Assembly: GCA_944372715.1 (NCBI GenBank)
Contig: CALVZZ010000048.1
Location: 1-37,968, forward strand
Direction: 5' to 3'
Length of the DNA stretch: 37,968 nucleotides
Source of the DNA: an uncultured Clostridia bacterium
Lineage (GTDB): Bacteria; Bacillota; Clostridia; Christensenellales; UBA1242
Shown here in pieces: positions 25,201 to 33,405 of this stretch (its first letter is position 1; each line of letters begins with the position of its first letter). A program made the translations under genes and the position numbers. The notes under the pieces are model-generated. The model was given only the letters and a program-made list of their open reading frames with translations. It was not told where the DNA came from and made no database searches.

Positions 25201-25210
25201 CACAAAATTA

Positions 25211-25273
25211 TTTTTAACTAATATTTTTTGACAATTTTTTAATATTTTTTAATTATTTTTTTAATATTTTTTT
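25211..25273. other. Phased T-tracts, likely curved DNA
   Basis: Runs of T lie at 25211-25215, 25224-25229, 25235-25240, 25245-25250, 25256-25262 and 25267-25273. From the second run onward they start 11, 10, 11 and 11 bp apart, close to one helical turn, which is the classic layout of intrinsically bent DNA. TAATATTTTTT also recurs at 25219, 25240 and 25262. The last run overlaps the addA stop codon region. On the minus strand the tracts sit just upstream of the AT-hook gene promoter. Confidence 0.65.
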
Positions 25274-28200
25274 ATTCATTTATTTTTATTAATTCAAACT
25301 TATTAAAATTATATAAATATAATTCATCAATCTTTATTTTAAATGCTTTTTCTACAGCCTTTTTATAAAGCAAAAGTTGAGTTTTATATTTTTTTACAAG
25401 TTTTTCATTATCTAATATTGAGGTCAATTTATAATCTACAATAATATTTTTTGCCCCCAAGCTTAAAAGATCTATTACCCCTTGAACAAGTATTTTTTCT
25501 TCACTACCATTTTTTATTATTTCATTTTGATTAACATACATCATAAATCCCTGCTCTTTAAAAATGTTGTGGGAACCCGTTTTATTTAAAATATCTTTTA
25601 TTATTTGATAAGCTTTTAATATTTTATTTTTATCAATTTTTTCTGGTATTTCAATGTTTAATGACTTTTCATTAAAATCAATTTGTTGCATTAAATTATG
25701 ATATTCCGTTCCTATTGTTGAAAAATCTTCTTTCAAGTGCTCATTTATGTAAAAATACTTTGGGGAAATGTTTTGACTATAACCTCTTTCTTCATCAACC
25801 AACCTACTAACAGAATTTTTTAAGGCAATACTTGTCTCTTTTTCAAATGGATATTTAAAGTTAAAATATCGTTTTAGTATTTCTTTTACTTTTTCATCAC
25901 TTTTCAAAGATTTATTTTGAATTGAGTTTAAATTAAAATTGATTGATTCATAAATGTTTATATTAAAAATTTCATTTTTAATTGATAAGTTTTCATTTAT
26001 ATTTTTAATATGGTTGCCACTTAGACTTCCAACAACAAGATCTAAAAAAGATTTTTGTTTAAAAACATCGTAATCGTTACTTATTTTTTTAAAATCACCA
26101 GCAGATGAGCCAACAATAAATAAATGGTTTTTTGCCCTTGTCAAAGCCACATATAAAATTCTCAACTTTTCAGCAAATTCATTCTTTTTTTGAAGCCCTT
26201 TTAAAATGTCATAAACAAGTGAAGGTTTGTCGTCAGGCATTTCTTTTATTCCAATACCTAATTTTTCATTAAGAACAATGCTATTATTTGTAGCATTTTT
26301 TGTTAAATCTGCCCCAGAATTAACAAGAAATACTACAGGATATTCTAATCCTTTGCTTGAATGTATAGTTGTTACACTTACGCTATTGCTTCCATAAGTA
26401 TAGGCAGGTGCAATAACCAAATTCTTTTCTGCAAAGTCCAAAAAGCCAACAAGATCATAATTATATCCATTTTTTAAGAAGTCGTTTACAAACTTTGTTA
26501 TGTTATTTCTATCTTTAATTTTAAATCTTTGTATAAATTTTGTTTTATTAATAATGTTAGTAAGCGCTACATAAATACCATAAGAAGAAATTTCAAAATT
26601 AAAATCTTCATACAATTTCAAAAAATCTTTTATTTTTTGTTGCAATTTGTCATCAAAATTGTATTTTATCATTTTTTCATAAAGAGTATTTCCGTCAATT
26701 TCAGCAATTTCAGAAAGCTCGTTTAAATTTACATCACCAAATTCCCTAATTGATGATGCAAGTGAAACATCGTCATAGACATTAACAGCCAAATTTAATA
26801 AATTTAAAATTATTTTAACTATATTATTTGAATATAAATACTCTCTTGAATTTGCTTGCACAGGAATACCAAATCGAGAAATTGTCGAACAAAACTTGTC
26901 TAAGTACTTGCCTCTTGCATTCAACAAAATTGTAATGTCCTTAAAATCTATTTTCCTAATGTTTTTGTTATCATAAATTTCTTGTCCAACCAACTCAGAA
27001 ATTTTTTCAGCTACAATTCTAGCCTCAGACTCAGCAACAGCTTCTTCTTGACTTTCAATTTGAACATCTTTCACACTATAAACACTTGGTGCAACAATGT
27101 CTGCCTTATCTTCCTTTCTTTTAATTATTTCAATATTTACTGCTGGAAAAGTGTTAGAAACATTTTTATATTCAGCTTTCGGATTAAATTTAGATGTGTT
27201 TTTGTAATCTATTCCAGAAGTAAGCAAAGTCATTACATTTTCAAAAATTAAATTAACAAAATTTAAAATTTCCGATCTACTTCTAAAATTAGAATTCAAA
27301 GCTAAACTTATGCTGTTATTGTCCAATTTAAAACTTTCCTGTATACCCAAAAAAATTTCTGGATTAGCTTGACGAAAAGCATAAATACTTTGTTTAACAT
27401 CGCCAACCATAAATCTGTTTCTTCCATTTGAAAGTTGACTTAAAATTTTTTCCTGAATCAAGTTTGCATCTTGATATTCATCAACATATATTTGTTTAAA
27501 TTCCTTTTTTAAAGAATTTAATGTTTTTTCGTCAGAAATAAGTTTTAACATATATTTTTCTAAATCATTAAAATCTAAACAATTTAAGTCTTTTTTATAA
27601 TTTTCATAAATATTGTTATATTTTTCATAAACATTTAAAACACTTTCTACTATATTTTTACTTTCAGACAAAAGGCTTGAAATATTCTCTTCCGACAATT
27701 CTAAATTTTTTAAACTAGTTTTATACACATTTATCTTTTCTCTTAATCTTATAATTTCTTTATAAACAAAATTTTCTTCATCTTTTGCCAATCTTTGAAA
27801 AGATATTTGCAAAACTTTATTATAATTGTACAAAAAATCCAGTTTTTTATCTGTTTCACTAAGCATAGAAATAATACCATTTATGTATGAAATATATTTT
27901 TCTTGCCCTTTTGCCTCGTCTAAAATTTTATTTGCATCAGATATAAAAGAAGAAATTTTAAAACACAAACTATCATTTAAAAAATTTTGTATCTTTTGCT
28001 CATCTTTATACATTGAAAGGGAAACATTTTTTAACCAAACCTCCCCATTTGCCAAAGATGAAACAAATTCATTTATAGTTTTAATAACCTGTTGCAAACT
28101 TTTATCCGTTCTATCATTTCCATAAAGTTCCAATAATTTATTGTAACACAAAGGATTCTCTTGATAAAATTGTTGCATTGCCTCTTTTAGTGCCTTTGCT

Positions 28201-28586
28201 TTTAAGTTTTCAATTTCCAACTCATCAATTAAAGAAAATGAAGGATCAATACCCAAAATATAAAAATACTTTTTTATCTCTTTTTGAAAAAAACTGTGTA
28301 TTGTAGATATATTTGCAACAGGCAAATCATCTATTTGTGATAATATTTCCGGATTGCTTTCGGCATTTTCATATATTGCATTTAATAACCTTTGCTTCAT
28401 TTCTTCAGCAGAAGACTTCGTATATGTTAAAACCAAGATGTCTTTAACCCCAATTCCATCTTTTATTATCCCTTTTATGATTTTTCTAATCATTACAGTA
28501 GTTTTCCCACTGCCAGCTGATGCAGACACAATCAAATTTTTCCCAAAAGAATTAACAACTTCATCTTGCGCTTCATCTTTAATCAT
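25272..28586 (-). CDS. addA: ATP-dependent helicase/nuclease subunit AddA
   Basis: An 1104-residue UvrD-type helicase with a C-terminal nuclease. Walker A ASAGSGKTT is at 22-30; the later helicase motifs IYVDEYQDAN, VGDVKQSIYAFRQANP, TTIHSSKGLEYPVVFLV and ILYVALTRAK are all present. The RecB-like nuclease has GVIDLL and IIVDYKL near 1033-1052. AddA pairs with AddB to process double-strand breaks into 3' tails for RecA until a Chi-like site is met. Start ATG 28586 overlaps the end of addB by 8 nt and has GAGGA before it, so translation is coupled; an upstream in-frame start at 28604 lies in addB. Confidence 0.95.
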   Translation of the reverse strand: MIKDEAQDEVVNSFGKNLIVSASAGSGKTTVMIRKIIKGIIKDGIGVKDILVLTYTKSSAEEMKQRLLNAIYENAESNPEILSQIDDLPVANISTIHSFFQKEIKKYFYILGIDPSFSLIDELEIENLKAKALKEAMQQFYQENPLCYNKLLELYGNDRTDKSLQQVIKTINEFVSSLANGEVWLKNVSLSMYKDEQKIQNFLNDSLCFKISSFISDANKILDEAKGQEKYISYINGIISMLSETDKKLDFLYNYNKVLQISFQRLAKDEENFVYKEIIRLREKINVYKTSLKNLELSEENISSLLSESKNIVESVLNVYEKYNNIYENYKKDLNCLDFNDLEKYMLKLISDEKTLNSLKKEFKQIYVDEYQDANLIQEKILSQLSNGRNRFMVGDVKQSIYAFRQANPEIFLGIQESFKLDNNSISLALNSNFRSRSEILNFVNLIFENVMTLLTSGIDYKNTSKFNPKAEYKNVSNTFPAVNIEIIKRKEDKADIVAPSVYSVKDVQIESQEEAVAESEARIVAEKISELVGQEIYDNKNIRKIDFKDITILLNARGKYLDKFCSTISRFGIPVQANSREYLYSNNIVKIILNLLNLAVNVYDDVSLASSIREFGDVNLNELSEIAEIDGNTLYEKMIKYNFDDKLQQKIKDFLKLYEDFNFEISSYGIYVALTNIINKTKFIQRFKIKDRNNITKFVNDFLKNGYNYDLVGFLDFAEKNLVIAPAYTYGSNSVSVTTIHSSKGLEYPVVFLVNSGADLTKNATNNSIVLNEKLGIGIKEMPDDKPSLVYDILKGLQKKNEFAEKLRILYVALTRAKNHLFIVGSSAGDFKKISNDYDVFKQKSFLDLVVGSLSGNHIKNINENLSIKNEIFNINIYESINFNLNSIQNKSLKSDEKVKEILKRYFNFKYPFEKETSIALKNSVSRLVDEERGYSQNISPKYFYINEHLKEDFSTIGTEYHNLMQQIDFNEKSLNIEIPEKIDKNKILKAYQIIKDILNKTGSHNIFKEQGFMMYVNQNEIIKNGSEEKILVQGVIDLLSLGAKNIIVDYKLTSILDNEKLVKKYKTQLLLYKKAVEKAFKIKIDELYLYNFNKFELIKINE

Positions 28587-31500
28587 CTTTATCCTCGCTT
28601 TCAAAAAAGTCCTTTTTAATTTTATATTGTTTTTTCCTCATTTCATCTTCTTGTGTAATCTTACATATCGCCCCAAACTTACAAAACTTACAAGCTTCTT
28701 CTCCGAGTGGACTAGGTTTTATGTTTCCTTGTTCCATTTCCTCTATTGCCTTAACTGTTATACTTTCTGCATATTTTTTCATATTGTTAAAAGTCTGCCA
28801 ACTTAAAGCAGAACTAGAATACTCAATAATGCCATCTTTTATATTTTCTTTGTTCGTTTTTATTTTTAGTCCTTTAATAATTCTACTTGTTGGATTTTCA
28901 AAGGTTAATGTGTTATCAAATGCTTTTAAAATTTCTTCATTGTCAACATAAAAGCCATTAAGCTTTTTATCTTTTTCGTTATTTTTAATTTTTAAATAGA
29001 AAACGCCAACAGGAATTAAATTTGTTTCTTTTTCAACAAATTTTAAATATAAAAACAATTGCAATTTTTCACCATAATAAAGTTCTTCAAAATTGCCCAA
29101 ATCTTTTCCACCGGTTTTATAATCTACAATCCTAAAATAATCTTTATATTTATCAATTCTATCAACCACCCCAACAAGATTATATTGATTGTTTTTGGTA
29201 TCAATTTGATATTTTATTTTTTTCTCACAAAGATATGGAACAAATGATGAGTTTAAATATGTTTCTGATAAAAACTCCAACAAGCTTTTCATTTCCTTAA
29301 TAATATTTTCTTTGTTTGGAAGATTTTTTTTCAAATTAAATTTATAAAACTTATCTTCTTTGAAAATTTTTGATATAACTTCATCAAAATTAACATTTTT
29401 TACATCAAAAATTACATTTTCTAAAAATTTATGTATAAAATTCCCAATATCAGCAGGTGTGATATCTGATAAAACTTTTTCTTTCAAATTTAATTTATAC
29501 GAACAAAAATGTTTGAATGGACAGCTTAAATATGTTTCAATCTGAGTAACTTTTAATTTTTTATCTATCAATTTTTTTGTATAAACATCTTCTTTTTTTC
29601 CATACTCCATTAAATCTATTAAGGATTTGTTGACAATATCATTAAATCCATCAAATTCAACATCTTGACCATCAATAGATAAGTACGCAAGCTGCAGTGC
29701 TTGTTTTGACAATTCTTCTCCTGTCTGTATATATTTATCACTTGACAAGTGTAAACCTTGCCCATTATTCTCAAATATTTTTTGCAAAGATTTTATAACA
29801 CTTGATGGCAAATTTTGCTTTTCACCATTGTCAAAAAGCGGATAACTCACAAACAATTTTTCATCAAATGCTGACATAATAGACAAAAGCTTAAACTTGT
29901 TTCTTCTATTAATCATTTTTATAGTGGGTTCTATACTTTTTCCAATCTCTATCCTTTCAATATCTTTATCCGTTAAAACCCCACAATCAGAAAGGTAGTT
30001 TGGCAAATCCGACTCAGTTGCCCCAATTACAAACAAAATTTTATTTTTAGGAATAAAACCAGATGTTGCATCAATCACAACAATATTATCCACAGATGCT
30101 GGAACTGTAGAAATTTTTTGAGAAGAAAAAGCTATGTCTAAAATTTTTATAAAATCAGATAATGTTTCATTTACTCCCATTGTTTTTAAATTATCAATAA
30201 TGGAAATAATTTTATCATAAAGTTGAATATAGATTTTTTCTTGTTTAATTTCATTGTTTTTTGCATAAGCATTTGAAAAATTTATTATTTTTTCTTTAAA
30301 TTCGTAAATATCAATAATATTTTCTAAAAAATCAATATAATTTTTGCAATTTTTATAAATATTTAATAATTTTGAAAGTTTTTCAAAATTATCTTTAATA
30401 AATTTTATATTTGCGTTTATATCATATTTATATATTTGATTAATTAAATCACTTTTATTTTCACATTCACAAAATGGCGACAAAATATAACTAATTAAAT
30501 CTTCTTTTTTAAAATTATACAAGAACAAATTTAAAATTATAAAAATAAATTTAATTGGAAATAGTTCTTTTAAAACTATATTGTTATCTAAATAATATGA
30601 AAAATTTAAACGATTAAATATTTTTTCTATATATGCTGAATATTTATCAAGACCAGCAACTGCTATTTGAATATCCTTATATCTATAACCACAAGTAAGG
30701 AGTTCTTTTATTTTTCTTGCAACCATCTTTACTTCTTCTTCCATATCTGATGCTTGCCATAATGCAATGTTGTTAGTGTTATATTTGTCCACTTTATAAG
30801 CAAACAGATTTTCCAATATTTGTCTACTTTCTGTTTGCAAAGAACAAGGAATTTCAATTACATTTAATTCTGTATTTAATGCCTTAATTTTATTCCACAA
30901 ATCATTTTCATAAACATAGGCATTTGCTTGCAAAAAAGGTTGCGTCAAGGCAACAACAACCTCCTTTGCAACTTCATTTAATCTAGTTAAAATTGTCATT
31001 CCCTGATTTGTCAATGAGTCAAAACCAACAAAAAGCACTGTGGTGTCTTTTAATTTAATATCACCTAATGCATTATCAAGTTCATTTAAAACTCCTGCCG
31101 AATCCAACCTTCCATTTAACAATTTTTCATATTCATTATATATCAAAAATATATCATCAAGTTTTACCTTTAAATTTTCCTCATTAACCTGAAATTTTTC
31201 AAACGGACTTATACAAGCAGATTTAAATTGTGAAATTGTATTCTTAATTTGTTCGCAAACACCAAAGTTAACCTCTTTAAAACACTTTAATTCAGCTTGC
31301 TTTCTGATTATTGCAAGTCTTATTAAAATTAAAGTTCCCAAATCAGAAACAGATTCCTTTTCTATTCCTTTTTGAGATAAAATTGATTTAGCAAATTTTG
31401 CTATACCCATTACCTTTACATTAAAAAGAGATTCCACATTCAAAATTTGAAAAATATTTTTTTCTAAACTTAATGAATATCTATCAGGGGTAATGACGAT

Positions 31501-31587
31501 ATATTTATCTGAAAAAGAATTTGGAACAATTTGTTTAATTGCACCAATTTCTGCATCTATAAAATTATTTGATTTTATTATTTTCAC
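28579..31587 (-). CDS. addB: ATP-dependent nuclease subunit AddB, without the usual Walker A
   Basis: A 1002-residue AddB. The nuclease domain has VVDRIDKY and IVDYKTGG near 805-830, and four Cys for the iron-sulphur pin: C689 in LSCPFKHF and C966, C969, C975 in CKFCKFGAIC. The helicase-like N-terminus starts MKIIKSNN and runs straight into a helix, so the G-x-x-G-x-G-K-T loop present at this place in Bacillus AddB is missing. AddB is not the motor in known enzymes; it recognises Chi and nicks the 5' strand. The start is GTG 31587 with no Shine-Dalgarno sequence; TAAAAT lies 6 nt upstream, which suggests a leaderless message. It heads the addB-addA unit, downstream of a SANT-like gene. Confidence 0.92.
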   Translation of the reverse strand: MKIIKSNNFIDAEIGAIKQIVPNSFSDKYIVITPDRYSLSLEKNIFQILNVESLFNVKVMGIAKFAKSILSQKGIEKESVSDLGTLILIRLAIIRKQAELKCFKEVNFGVCEQIKNTISQFKSACISPFEKFQVNEENLKVKLDDIFLIYNEYEKLLNGRLDSAGVLNELDNALGDIKLKDTTVLFVGFDSLTNQGMTILTRLNEVAKEVVVALTQPFLQANAYVYENDLWNKIKALNTELNVIEIPCSLQTESRQILENLFAYKVDKYNTNNIALWQASDMEEEVKMVARKIKELLTCGYRYKDIQIAVAGLDKYSAYIEKIFNRLNFSYYLDNNIVLKELFPIKFIFIILNLFLYNFKKEDLISYILSPFCECENKSDLINQIYKYDINANIKFIKDNFEKLSKLLNIYKNCKNYIDFLENIIDIYEFKEKIINFSNAYAKNNEIKQEKIYIQLYDKIISIIDNLKTMGVNETLSDFIKILDIAFSSQKISTVPASVDNIVVIDATSGFIPKNKILFVIGATESDLPNYLSDCGVLTDKDIERIEIGKSIEPTIKMINRRNKFKLLSIMSAFDEKLFVSYPLFDNGEKQNLPSSVIKSLQKIFENNGQGLHLSSDKYIQTGEELSKQALQLAYLSIDGQDVEFDGFNDIVNKSLIDLMEYGKKEDVYTKKLIDKKLKVTQIETYLSCPFKHFCSYKLNLKEKVLSDITPADIGNFIHKFLENVIFDVKNVNFDEVISKIFKEDKFYKFNLKKNLPNKENIIKEMKSLLEFLSETYLNSSFVPYLCEKKIKYQIDTKNNQYNLVGVVDRIDKYKDYFRIVDYKTGGKDLGNFEELYYGEKLQLFLYLKFVEKETNLIPVGVFYLKIKNNEKDKKLNGFYVDNEEILKAFDNTLTFENPTSRIIKGLKIKTNKENIKDGIIEYSSSALSWQTFNNMKKYAESITVKAIEEMEQGNIKPSPLGEEACKFCKFGAICKITQEDEMRKKQYKIKKDFFESEDKDD

Positions 31588-31593
31588 AAATAC

Positions 31594-31622
31594 ATTTTAT
31601 CATTTTTTTTCATTTTCGTAAA
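31594..31622 (-). promoter_or_regulatory. addBA promoter, apparently leaderless
   Basis: On the minus strand TTTACG (31617-31622), 17 nt and TAAAAT (31594-31599), then six nt to GTG 31587. No Shine-Dalgarno sequence. Confidence 0.5.
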
Positions 31623-31633
31623 GTGTATTTTAT

Positions 31634-31655
31634 TTTGCATAAAAAAATATGCAAA
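31634..31655. promoter_or_regulatory. Inverted repeat upstream of addB
   Basis: TTTGCATA (31634-31641) and TATGCAAA (31648-31655) form a perfect 8-bp inverted repeat around an A6 spacer, 12 bp upstream of the addB -35 box. It could be an operator, possibly for the SANT-like protein encoded next door, or part of that gene's weak 3' end. No clear terminator T run follows. Confidence 0.4.
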
Positions 31656-31678
31656 CAACTTTGTTTACATATCTTAAT

Positions 31679-32458
31679 TTAATTTGATTTTTTAATCTTT
31701 TTTTGTTGATCAACCTTTTCTACAAATGCTTTTAAGGAAGATAACTTTTCCCCTTTTATTTTATGTGATAAATCTTTTGCCTTATCACTTCTTAATTTGT
31801 TTAATTCTTCTTTAATCAAAAGCTTTTCATTTTTTAATATTTCAAAATTCTTTTTTAGAATTTCTAATTCCTTTTGTTTTCTAACAAGTTCAACCATTAC
31901 ACTTCTTAATGATGCATTTGCATCTTCAAACTCGGCAAAAATTTTATCTTCTGCCTGCTCAATAGCTGATTTTTTTATTAATCTGACAAGACCCATAAAA
32001 AGCGAGTTTATTTCAGAGTCAGTAAGCAACTTTTTTTTAGGAGACATTGTCACAACCTTACATTTTTCTTCTTTTTCAACATTTCTATATTTATTTTGTA
32101 ACCTTAACATTTCTTTGACATTACCATTTGCCAAAGTACAACACGCACTTCTAACAGAATAACCTTTATTCAATAAATCTTTAACCTTTATTGACAACTC
32201 TTTGGTTTCTGTATCTGAAAATGTTTTCACTTTTAAAGGATTATGTGAATCTATATTAATATTTAGTGATAATCTTTTTTCTTTATTAAAACTCAATTCT
32301 TTAATTGTTTTATAATAATAGTTTCTAACACTATTGGGCTTCCTGTTAAACATATTTGCAAAATAAACAAAAGCTTTTGATAGTGGTAAATTTTTTTGTT
32401 TAAACTCTTCAACAATATTAAATAATTCTTTTGTTTCTTTATCATTCCACATCCACAT
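31679..32458 (-). CDS. SANT/Myb-like DNA-binding protein (RsfA-like pattern)
   Basis: A 259-residue protein. Residues 1-52 show the W-x-x-x-E-T-x-x-L start and the RKPNSVRNYYYKTIKEL third helix of SANT/Myb-like domains such as RsfA, a prespore regulator; a second, weaker copy (FSDTETKELSIKVKDLLNKG...NKYRNV) covers about 78-125. The C-terminal half (about 145-259) is mostly helical and charged, a probable coiled coil. I infer a DNA-binding regulator; its targets are unknown. GAGGTG precedes ATG 32458. It lies upstream of addB on the same strand but the gap holds a promoter, so it may be its own unit. Confidence 0.75.
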   Translation of the reverse strand: MWMWNDKETKELFNIVEEFKQKNLPLSKAFVYFANMFNRKPNSVRNYYYKTIKELSFNKEKRLSLNINIDSHNPLKVKTFSDTETKELSIKVKDLLNKGYSVRSACCTLANGNVKEMLRLQNKYRNVEKEEKCKVVTMSPKKKLLTDSEINSLFMGLVRLIKKSAIEQAEDKIFAEFEDANASLRSVMVELVRKQKELEILKKNFEILKNEKLLIKEELNKLRSDKAKDLSHKIKGEKLSSLKAFVEKVDQQKKIKKSN

Positions 32459-32540
32459 ATTTCACCTCTATAAAATTTTAGACACATTTTAGTATGTTTA
32501 TACAGTAATTTTTTAAGAACTATTTTTATATATTATAAGT

Positions 32541-33401
32541 ATGAAATATTTAATTTTTTCACCTATTCATTCTTTAATTAAAATACAAAATGAAAGTTTT
32601 GAAATTGATGAAAACTCATATTTAGAGTTAGACAATCCAGAAGATTTGCTTGTTTATCCTTTAGAAAAACACTATTTGCCAACAATTTTACAATTAAAGA
32701 AAGAATCAAACAAAAACACATTTGGAAATTACACCATTTACAAAGTGGAATTTCAAACAGTTCATAGTGGGGAAAACTTTCTAATAAAGAATATAAATGG
32801 TAAATTTGCAAGTCTTTCAGGAAAACCATATGTTTTTACAGTATCAGATAACTCTAATTCAAAATCATTTAAAATTTTATACAACATAGAAAATCCTGAA
32901 ATTATTTCAATTAATGGAGTATTTGCACTGCAAGGGACATTAAATGACAGTGATTATCTATTAATTTATGTAAATGATAGTTTTACAGAAATAATAGGAG
33001 AAGTTCAAATAGAAAAAAATAAAATAAGTTCAATAATTAATTGTTTTAACATTGCCAAACACGGAAAAAAATTAGATTTAGAAATTAACACAAATAAAGC
33101 AAAAATTATTTCAGATGAACTATTATACTTAAAGAACAAACCACAAATACCAAAACATACAGGTGCAAGAAATTTTGCCTTTTTAGAAGCTGTTATGTGC
33201 AAGGATTATAACTTGGCAAGAAATTTTTTGGAAGAAAATTTAAGTAAAAAGCTTTCAGATGACCATTTACAAATGTTTTTCAATGATTTTGATAATATAA
33301 CAGCAATTTCTAATGATGAATTTATTTTGTTTAAAAAAAACACTCCTGTTGGAGTGTTTAAGTTAAAAAATGTTAATGGCAAAATAGTCGATGTTGTTTA
33401 A
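32541..33401 (+). CDS. Hypothetical protein, 286 residues
   Basis: I do not recognise this protein. The first 150 residues alternate short hydrophobic and polar stretches like a beta-sheet protein (FEIDENSYLELDNPEDLLVYPL, FLIKNINGKFASLSGKP); around 205-250 is helical (FAFLEAVMCKDYNLARNFLEENLSKKLSDDHLQMFF) and the end is beta again (NTPVGVFKLKNVNGKIV). There is no signal peptide or membrane helix, so it should be cytoplasmic. No Shine-Dalgarno sequence precedes ATG 32541; TATATT (32529-32534) ends 6 nt before it, but no good -35 box is seen. It faces dnaB and its 3' end contains the dnaB terminator. Confidence 0.75.
   Translation: MKYLIFSPIHSLIKIQNESFEIDENSYLELDNPEDLLVYPLEKHYLPTILQLKKESNKNTFGNYTIYKVEFQTVHSGENFLIKNINGKFASLSGKPYVFTVSDNSNSKSFKILYNIENPEIISINGVFALQGTLNDSDYLLIYVNDSFTEIIGEVQIEKNKISSIINCFNIAKHGKKLDLEINTNKAKIISDELLYLKNKPQIPKHTGARNFAFLEAVMCKDYNLARNFLEENLSKKLSDDHLQMFFNDFDNITAISNDEFILFKKNTPVGVFKLKNVNGKIVDVV
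33333..33359 (-). terminator. dnaB terminator inside the 3' end of the convergent gene
   Basis: AAACACTCC (33338-33346), loop TGTT, GGAGTGTTT (33351-33359). On the minus strand a run of eight T follows (33340-33333). It lies about 45 nt after the dnaB stop and within codons of the 32541-33401 gene (NTPVGVF). Confidence 0.85.
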
Positions 33402-33405
33402 TTTT

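Noticed and set aside
25211..25273. Origin of replication (DnaA boxes or AT-rich unwinding region)
   Set aside because: AT-rich, but no TTATCCACA-like boxes and no dnaA or dnaN gene nearby; the T-tract phasing explains the pattern better as curved DNA.
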